A stretch of 64,000 nt of DNA from Lotus japonicus (Eukaryota; Streptophyta; Magnoliopsida; Fabales; Fabaceae): NCBI RefSeq assembly GCF_012489685.1, contig NC_080041.1, positions 35,329,780 through 35,393,779 on the forward strand, in the 5' to 3' direction. Below the pieces are notes generated by a model. It had not been told where the DNA came from, made no database searches, and saw only the letters and a list, made by a program, of their open reading frames with translations. This document shows, one piece after another, positions 56,262-64,000 of this stretch. The position numbers and the translations under genes are program-made. Position 1 is the stretch's first letter. Each line of letters starts with the position of its first letter.

Positions 56262-57564
56262 CGAGGCGTTTGTTTTACGGATTGAAAAAGGATTCCCGGG
56301 AATGTTTGGGCCGGAATCTACATTCCAGTGTTTGGTAGCAGATTTGAAAAACATATACCCGGGTATCTTCCATTCCTGGGTAAGTCATATGCCCATTCAG
56401 AAGCCTTTCTCATTCCTGAAGAAAAGGGAATGGAATTTTTTGTGGGAAATTCCCTAATTACCACTACCCACGTTTTTTTTTGCTGAACCCGGGAAGTGAA
56501 GAACGGATCCCGCCCGTTTTGCCACTACCCACAATTTTTTCTGGAGGAATCCCAGAAAGTCTCTAACTGAATCCTCAGTGTCGTTGTATATATTGTGACC
56601 TGCATTAAGTTCCAATCATCATCCCTCTCTAGATCTGGCTCACCTTGCTCTGTGCAGGTTAGAAAGTTTCGTTTTTTGTGCCCAGATTTTTCATATGTGG
56701 TGCGGATGAACATACCCATTGCTTTTGCTATATATATGTCGTGCTTTTCACCTAGCTACCCCCTTTTCAATTTGCTTTTGCATAGAGTCATTTTGCTATA
56801 TCCAACGCCCCTTAGTCAAAAAATTTCACTTGCTTTTTCTATATCCATTTCAATTTTCCCATCAAGTTTCTAACTTTGCTGCTATTGACCCACCTACTTC
56901 TTTGTTTTAGGTGGTGTTTGTGGCCCTGACTATCTAAATTGGTGTGAGAAGTTGGACCCAACACTAGCTCAGTTCTCATTCCTTCGAAGGTACCCTTAAT
57001 TTGCAATGTTATTTTTTCAATTAATTGCTTTAGTTTATATTATCTTTTTCTCTTGTGTATGTGTTTGATTATTGTACTGATTTAGCCTTTTTTTAAGTTG
57101 GATGATAAACTCTATACCCAGTAGTTAAGCAAAATTTAATCTTTCTCAATCTCAAGCACTTTTTTTCCTACTTTTGTTTTTCTTCATTTATACTATTCTC
57201 GAATGATTTAACTGAGTTCATCTAATATTTACTCAAGGGTATATATGCACAAGGGGCTACTGGAACAAAACAGATGTAGTTTCTTTAGCTTTTTAGATGA
57301 ACTTACACTTCATTTTTCATTAGTTAACTAAGTCTGAATTCCATTATAGGCCTATACTTTCAATGTGTGTCTGTCATGTATCTTAGTTATTGGAATGGTT
57401 ATTTGTTTTGCATGCTGATCTTTCAAAATTTAAATCTGAACAAATTGTTTCCAGTTCTGTTTTAGTTTCTTGCCATCCCTTTTCTTGAACCATTTTATTT
57501 ACTATTTTTATGTGTATGTGAGATAGTATTATGGAGATCTTCCAAGTATAATTTAATTTTGATC

Positions 57565-58946
57565 ATGGCAGAATCGATGGAACCACGACAAAGGAAGAAA
57601 AGGATTGTAGCAATATTAATAATATATTTACAGATGTTGAATTGCTTAGCTTTGTTTATGATGTTTATATGCTACCATGTTCTAAGTAGGCGGTTGAAAA
57701 AGCGAAAGAGATCATGGGATTGTTATGAAAGAAGTTTAATTCGAGAGGTCCATTTCCATAGGATTATTTTCATGAATGATGTGGCTTGTATTGAGAATAC
57801 AAGAATGGATAGAGCGGCATTTCATAAGCTGTGTGAAATGTTGAGAACTGTAGGTGGACTACTTCCTACTAGGCATATGTGTGTTGAAGAGTTAGTGGCC
57901 ATGTTCTTACACATACTAGCACATCATGCAAAAAACCGAATAATAAAAAGACAATTTGTTAGGTCGGGGGAAACAATTAGTAGACACTTTTCAAAAGTTT
58001 TATTGGCAGTTTTGAGGTGTCATGAAGAATTGTTAAAACAACCTAGGCCTATTTTGGAAAACAGCACTGATGGAAGATGGAAATACTTCCAGGTACATAA
58101 GAAAATTAATCAAATCTGTTTTTTATTAACATCTGACTTAAACTTTAGTTGCTATGTATTAACTGTTATAGTTATGGAAATGTATAGAATTGTCTAGGAG
58201 CTCTTGATGGCACATACATCAGGGTCAATGTGCCCGAAGCTGAAAAAAGTAAATACAGAACAAGGAAAGGCGAGATAGCTATGAATGTGTTAGGTGTATG
58301 TTCTCCGGATATGCAATTCATATATGTTTTGCCTGGGTGGGAGGGTTCAGCTGCTGACTCTAGGGTCCTCAGAGATGCTATTTCTCAACCTAATGGATTA
58401 AAGGTTCCTCAAGGTATAGAGTACAAATTTATATAATAAACAATCCATGGTATTATGTATTTTGTCATAATAATATTAATTTTATTCATGATAGGGCATT
58501 ATTATTTATGTGATGCTGGCTATATGAATGGGGAAGGATTTCTTACTCCTTATAGATCTCAAAGATATCACCTAAGTGAGTGGAGGAATGGAGCACAACC
58601 AACTACACCAAAAGAATTTTTCAATATGAAACATTCTTCTGCTAGAAATGTGATTGAAAGATGTTTTGGACTCTTGAAAGGACGGTGGGCTATATTGAGA
58701 GAAAAATCATTCTATCCTGTTAAAACCCAAGGAAGAATAATCACTGCTTGTTGTCTTTTACATAACCATATCCGCAAAGAAATGGCTGTGGATCCATTGG
58801 AAACAAATTTAGGTGATCTAGATTCCTCAAATGAAGTCATGTTCGGTGACATGATAACCGTCGTGGAACCAAGTGATACATGGAGTCGATGGAGGGATGA
58901 TTTAGCACAACAAATGTTTAATACATGGAGAGCTGGACATCATTGA
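57565..58946 (+). CDS. PIF/Harbinger transposase (DDE nuclease), three exons, 401 aa
   Basis: Exons are 57565-58092, 58188-58413 and 58495-58946, with GT-AG introns of 95 and 81 bp (phases 0 and 1). The catalytic triad lies in L-D-G-T-Y-I (D183), A-A-D-S-R-V-L (D233) and V-I-E-R-C-F-G (E306), with the family's L-L-H-N-H-I-R segment near the end. The N-terminal part has a basic patch and the helix-turn-helix-like region before the nuclease core. It cuts at the terminal repeats together with the Myb-like partner. Length matches the family and no stop or frameshift is seen. The start is the first in-frame ATG with downstream similarity. Confidence 0.9.
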
Positions 58947-59087
58947 TAAATTTTATGTCATGTCATGCTATTTTGTTTTTTTTTGTAAATTTTATTTTAA
59001 ATGTACTGTCCACTTTCAGTCATGTATATATCGTGAATTTGGTTTTTATAATTGTTTTATCTATGCAATAATGTATTTGTAATATAG

Positions 59088-60144
59088 ATGGAAGGCACAA
59101 CTGAATCACAGCAATCAAAAAAACGACAATGGACTGCAGAAGAAGATGCAGTATTGGTGGCTGGTTTGTTGCAATTGGTGGATGATGGATGGAAAGCTGA
59201 TGCTAACTCGTTTAAACCTGGGTATACAAAAGTATTGGAGAAGCATCTTCAAACAAAGATTCCAGATTGCAAACTGAAAGCAAGTCCTCACATCGAATCA
59301 AGAGTAAAGCATATCAAGAAGCAATATTTTGCAATCAAAGATATGTTTGGTCCAAGTGCAAGTGGTTTTGGGTGGGATCCTACTAGGAATATGATTGTGG
59401 TAGAAAGAGAAATATACAGAGAATGGTGCAAGGTAATGTGTGATATACCATTTATAATAGTATTTTTTAAATTAAACATACAATTCATACATCTTTTTGA
59501 TACATTTTTTTTGTTTGATGCAGTCACACCCTGTTGCAGTTGGTTTGTATGGCAAACCGTTTCCTCACTTTGATAGTCTGGATATTGTGTTTGGGAAAGA
59601 TAGGGCAACAGGAACTCATGCAGAAAGTCCAGCTGATGCCGCATTTGCTATGATGAAGGAGTTTTTTCCAACAGAAGAAGGTGGTGAGCCTGAAGTAAAT
59701 TTGAATGAAGATGATAACAACAACATTGAGTCTCAATTCCCAGAAGTACCTACATATGACAACACTCAAGGAGCAAGACCAATGGGTCTTGATGCTTCTG
59801 GATCTAGAGGTGGACGGCGTGGGTGTAAAAAAGCCAAGCAGAATGATGACATTAGTGAAAGCTTAGCCAATTCAATGAGCAAATTTGGTGAGTTCTATGC
59901 TGGAACTGTTGAGAATATTAACCGACTAACATCTTGCTTTTTACCTGAGAAAGAGACAGCTGATCGGAGGACTCAAGTTTACTCAATGTTAAGAGAAATT
60001 GAAGGATTGTCTAACGCGGATGTGATAAAGGCAGCTATATTGATCACCAACAACAGTAATCTGAGCGACTGCTTTTTTTCTGTTGATACACTCGAAATGA
60101 AGGAGGAATTCGTGCGCTATGTTTTGAATAACAATGGTGTTTGA
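59088..60144 (+). CDS. Harbinger Myb/SANT-like DNA-binding protein, two exons, 321 aa
   Basis: Exons are 59088-59432 and 59524-60144; the 91-bp intron is GT-AG, phase 0. The N-terminal Myb/SANT-like domain (Myb_DNA-bind_3 type) starts R-Q-W-T-A-E-E-D at residue 13 and continues through W-D-P-T-R-N-M-I to about residue 115. K-P-F-P-H-F-D and F-G-K-D-R-A-T-G follow. The rest is acidic then basic (G-R-R-G-C-K-K). In this superfamily the Myb-like protein brings transposase to the ends and into the nucleus. It lies 142 bases after the transposase stop, on the same strand. Fully open. Confidence 0.88.
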
Positions 60145-61545
60145 ATTTGTTAGCTTTATATTTGTTAATTTTATGAGTACTTAGTATTTAAATTTCGTTT
60201 TTAGAAGGACAAGTCTTAATTAAGTTTGAATAATATGCAGTTCTAGTATTATTTCACAATGGTGTTTGAATTTGTAACTGAAAGATTGCATATTTATTGG
60301 AGTTCCCAGTTCTATCACAAGGTAAATTGAGCTGCTGCAGAACTGCAATATTTGATGCTGTGAAATTTGCATTTTGAGCTGGTACCGATCTGCAAAATTG
60401 GTGTTTGCATCTTCTCTAAGATGTTGCTGCAGCTATATTGGTGTAGTTCTTGGCTGGTTTCGTTTGATATGCTGGTTCACTCACCTTATTGGAGGTTGCC
60501 TTGGTCTTGCTCTTTTCATTTCTAGTTAGTTGATGTACTAGTTAGTTTGGTTCTAGCTTTCTAGTCTGTTGTTCTTGTTCTGTTTTTTTTTTTTTTTTTT
60601 TTTTTTTTTCTGTTTTTGCATTGTATCTTCCTTTGTTGTTGTTCTCACTTGAGAGAGTTTGTTCTCAAGATCACCTTATTTCTAATATATTTTCATTTTC
60701 AAAAAAAAGATTGCATATTTATATCAGTTTTTAATTGGTTTTGTTGGTTGGAAACTTTGGTGCTGCAAATGGTATCTATTTGGGATTTGAGGAACTCAGT
60801 TGGATTGTGTTTTGGCTTCACTGGTGTGTGCTTTGGTTAATCAAGGTCTGTTGAAATTTTGGTGATTTGTGGGTGGGCTTTTGGCGTGTTCTTGGTGGGC
60901 CATGGAGTGGATTTTGGAAGCAATTTTCACCTTCAATAGGAGGCTTGTTAGTGCTGATTTGTTGCAGCATTCCTCTGGTTATTCTACACTCTTGGTGCTT
61001 GTTTCATTCCAAAGTCATGAGTGTTATATAAGAACTGGTAGGTCCTATGGTATCCCTTATTTATTTAACACTTGCTTACCCATATTCTGAGTTTCCTGGC
61101 ACTGTACTGGCTGAATTGATTGTTGAATATTGTTTCCTTTGGAAAGTACTGGTACATGCACCATAATTTGGGGAAATAATAAAATGTTGTTTTACTTCAT
61201 ATTTACAGTTTTTTCCATGTGAGCCTCAGCTTTCCTTCTTATTTCAGCGGACAAGAGTACAGGATTGGCATATTTTGGAAGTGAGTCCTGCTGTTGCTTC
61301 TTCTCCCTAAGCCAGTTCTCAGCTTCAACACATTCATTTAAGACCTTTGTTTCTCGTTGATCTCAATGTGATCAAATTTAGGATCCTTTGACATTGTAGC
61401 TTCTCTGTAACTATTTATACAATAGGTAAACTGATCAATTATTATACCCCTCTCAGTGTATTCTTTGTAACGCACTTCGATTGGATCACCTTGCATTTTT
61501 AGTTCTTCAAATAAATATAAACGTTAGTATGGTGGTTATATAACA
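60145..61545. other. 3' non-coding part of the Harbinger element
   Basis: No further gene. It contains a T-run of about 28 at 60582-60609 and repeated phrases such as GGTGTTTGAATTTGT (60136, 60261). Short ORFs here have no recognisable content. Confidence 0.5.
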
Positions 61546-61768
61546 AGGGTATTTTAAGAATTTTCCAATCTATTCCCAGGAATATACATTTTGAACCAAA
61601 CATATATTGTAATTATACCCAGGAATATTGGAAAAGATTCCCGGGAATTGATTTTGTGAACCAAACAGATTTTTTAAAGATGCCTGGGAATAGCATTCCC
61701 ATCATAATATTCCCGGGAACAACATTCCCGGGTATCCTTTTCCAATCCGTGAAACAAACGCCCCCTCA

Positions 61769-62735
61769 CATAAGGGTTTTTCTCCCATGTAATGAAGGTC
61801 TATTTTAAACTTATTATGTGGTTACTTTTTGTTATTTTAGCTGGTGGTAATCAACTTTATTTGCCTTTTCAGTTTTCACCACTTTTCTACTTTTCTGAGT
61901 ACTTTTCATGTTTTTTCATCTTCTCTGATATCTAATGTTACTTTTGCAGAAAAACTGAACTTTTGAGCATACTTTTTTGATAGTTTAAAACCATTATAAC
62001 TTTTCTTCTTCATCTATTTAATCCCTCCAACCACCCACATTCGAAGCTTTTTGTTCATAACCTATTACTCTCGTGCTTTGGTGGTGATAAGGTGGGGTTT
62101 TGATGGCGGGGTGTGGCGACAAGAAAGGAGATGATGGTCTCGTGATTGGGTTGCGAGGTAGAGCATTGGATTCGATTCCGATTTCAATTTCTCAGTCTCT
62201 TATTACTTCAGGTTCCACATCCAATCCTCACAACGTACTTTATTTTCAATTCAGATTCTTACTTCTTTTATTTTGATTTCTCAGTCGAAGTCGCATGCAT
62301 TGCTTCAATTTCAAGTTCAGATTAAAGTTCCTCAAAATTTCTACACGGCATTGAGTACAAGGTTGAGGAGGCTTATTAGTTTAGGGAAGCTGGAAAAGGT
62401 AGATTAATTATCTATACTGCTTTTATAATGTGATACTTTCATTCATGAGCAAAATAGTTTTTTCAAAATTTTCATGATTTCAGTTTTAGCCTGGATTAGG
62501 AAGCATATGCTAAATGCTAAATTTAGTCTTTGATTTGAGATTACTTTGTCACTGGAAGAGTTTCAGCATGTCGTCGCTTGGAATTCTTCCAATTATCTGA
62601 TAACCATGTTCCGGTTCAATGTGTAGAATAATAAGAGAAATTTTCTTTGAGTGAACTTTGTTTTGATTCAAATTCTTAGTTCAGTTCTGATTGTAAGCAA
62701 TGTTGCTTACTTTGACTATGTTCCATCTATATATT
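61769..62735. other. intergenic DNA upstream of the SRC2-like pseudogene
   Basis: AT-rich. I see no firm gene. A short open segment at 62290-62400 has an exon-like look ending in a GT, but no family match. Confidence 0.35.
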
Positions 62736-63950
62736 GCAGGTTGTAATTGATTCATAGCCTTCGATAGTGGCTGTACTTGCATCTTTGTTATTTAGTGAGT
62801 CAGTTAGAGTTTTTGGAGTTGCTGGGCTTGTACTTTGTGTCAAGTGTTCTTCTCAAGGAGTTTCTTGTCAAGCAGCTCCAAAACTCTGAGATTTTGAGGC
62901 GTGAGGAAGTTGGGAGTTACCAATTGAGGAAGAAGAAATCCAACATGCCAAGTGGGTTTGTTGATGTTTCAATTCGTGTTTTTAAGGACAAGGAAGAGGT
63001 AGATTCACACCTAGGTATATGGTTATTTCACAACCTTCAAATGAAATAAAAATAATTACTTTTTGATCCACTATAGTTCTTTTTTTCTGCTTTCTTACCC
63101 AGTTCTTAATTCACTATACTCAAATTGGGTGTCATGCTTTTGTGGAAAAGTTGACAACTTTGATTGAAGTTTAAGTAAATGTCTGGTTTCACCATTCCCA
63201 CATAAGTCTAGGCATGTTTGCTATTAGCTTTTAACTAGAACTGTTATCGAGCATTTCACTTCGGAACCAAACATGTTATTAAGTGTGTCTGTTATAAGTT
63301 AAAACTAAAGTTAGAGTATTGTGTTTTGATTAAATGTTTGGATCAGCTTCTCATTCAGCAAAATCAACTCTGAAACCCAGAAGCTACTCCTATAAGCTTC
63401 ACCCTGTAATTGAGTCCATAGAATGAGTTCCTTTTACTTTTGTATATTAGAGTGAAATGTTGTTTCTAAGATCAACCAACTGATAACTAGACATGACTAA
63501 ATTTTTAAAAGTATTTTCAAGTGATTTCAGCTCTATATTTTGTTATACAGGTGGGGGGAAGGAATATTTCTCTCAGATCATGGAAAGAAGGGTGGATTTG
63601 GACAAGCGTATCCACAACAAATGGCTCTAGCTTCATTCCATGGACTAGAAAAACAAGAACAAATCAATAACCCTCACTCACATCCAGTTCCATTTCCTAC
63701 AAACTACTCGAACCCATATGTGGGTGGACCAAGCTACCCTGCAACTGCTGGACCGAGTTATCAACCACCCCGAACTCATCCACCACCAGTCCACCACTGC
63801 CGCCACCACTCTCAAATGCTGGTTATCATTCCTCGATATATTGCAGGTTATAATTGACTCAGCCTTCAACAGTGGTTGTACTTGCAGCTTTGTTATTTGG
63901 TGAGTCAGTTAGAGTTGTTGGAGTTGCTTGGCTTGTACTTTGTGTCATAT
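62736..63950 (+). pseudogene. SRC2-like C2-domain protein pseudogene
   Basis: Block 1 (about 62850-63000) encodes V-G-S-Y-Q-L-R-K-K then S-G-F-V-D-V-S-I-R, the end of a plant C2 domain of the SRC2/cold-regulated type. Block 2 (about 63551-63840) encodes the Gly/Pro-rich tail, including G-G-F-G-Q-A-Y-P-Q-Q and Y-V-G-G-P-S-Y-P-A. The intron-like gap begins GAG|GT and ends ACAG|G but does not join the blocks in frame, and the proline run shifts frame near 63780. No C2 N-terminus is visible. A ~110-bp sequence before block 1 (62736-62845) is repeated after block 2 (63838-63950). The gene is therefore broken and rearranged. Confidence 0.6.
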
Positions 63951-64000
63951 TAGATGTTATGTAGTCAGTAATATTCTCTCTCTCTCTCCTCCCTGCCCCC
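63951..64000. other. window end, short CT repeat
   Basis: A (CT)n run of about seven units precedes the last bases; the sequence continues beyond the window. Confidence 0.6.

Larger units (their letters stand above)
56262..61765 (+). mobile_element. PIF/Harbinger transposon, 5.5 kb, structurally complete
   Basis: The terminal inverted repeats share GGCGTTTGTTT(T/C)ACGGATTG followed by AAAAGGAT(T/A)CCCGGGAATG. TCA flanks both ends (56259-56261, 61766-61768), a 3-bp duplication; the family normally prefers TWA, so this is a variant. Several TTCCCGGGAA-type motifs lie in both subterminal regions (56280-56510, 61560-61735) and may be transposase binding sites. The two genes needed for movement, transposase and Myb-like protein, are both present on the plus strand with open frames. 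It may be autonomous. Confidence 0.88.

Noticed and set aside
58093..58197. Continuation of the Harbinger transposase into a longer first exon
   Set aside because: Splicing at CAG|GTACAT and AG|AATTGT restores the conserved N-C-L-G-A-L-D-G join; the read-through tail has no similarity.

Overview
The window is nuclear DNA of a flowering plant, and a legume is my best guess. It has short AT-rich introns with GT-AG (once GC-AG) borders, plant-specific gene families (CASP-like, EXECUTER, VQ, SIS3) and heavy transposon content. No rRNA, tRNA or CRISPR array was recognised. The species is inferred, not proven.

Layout. 1-12038 is the 3' part of a Ty3/gypsy Tat-lineage retrotransposon. Its sense gag-pol is broken. 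The space between integrase and the 3' LTR carries antisense genes, including a four-exon plant-mobile-domain gene with its own TATA box. 12039-13440 holds a decayed Ty1/copia end. 13683-15426 (minus) is a three-exon CASP-like 4A gene. 15500-20010 is AT-rich and contains two Mutator-like (MULE) elements with 9-bp target duplications. 20694-27007 (minus) is a complete 11-exon EXECUTER2 gene. 27455-28241 is a Pack-MULE with a captured DUF630-like gene piece.

29989-42087 is a three-layer nest: a long solo LTR, a MULE-derived element inside it, and inside that a young LTR retrotransposon (31884-39331). The young element keeps gag-protease on the minus strand but has no reverse transcriptase or integrase. 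It also carries an antisense two-exon gene (33041-35593). Each layer has a perfect target-site duplication.

43805-44935 is a VQ-motif gene behind a duplicated promoter. 46857-48747 is a non-autonomous Helitron. 50427-55853 (minus) is the RING-H2 ubiquitin-ligase gene SIS3, with two RTE-type LINE fragments in its introns and a decayed C-terminal tail. 56262-61765 is a structurally complete PIF/Harbinger transposon encoding transposase and Myb-like protein, inserted about 410 bp upstream of the SIS3 start codon. 62736-63950 is a frameshifted C2-domain (SRC2-like) pseudogene.

Four host genes appear intact or nearly so: CASPL4A-like for membrane domains, EX2 for chloroplast singlet-oxygen signalling, VQ for transcriptional co-regulation, and SIS3 for ubiquitin ligation in sugar response. 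They form no operon or pathway. The most unusual pattern is that two different LTR retrotransposons each carry a spliced, antisense, coiled-coil-tailed gene with its own TATA box.
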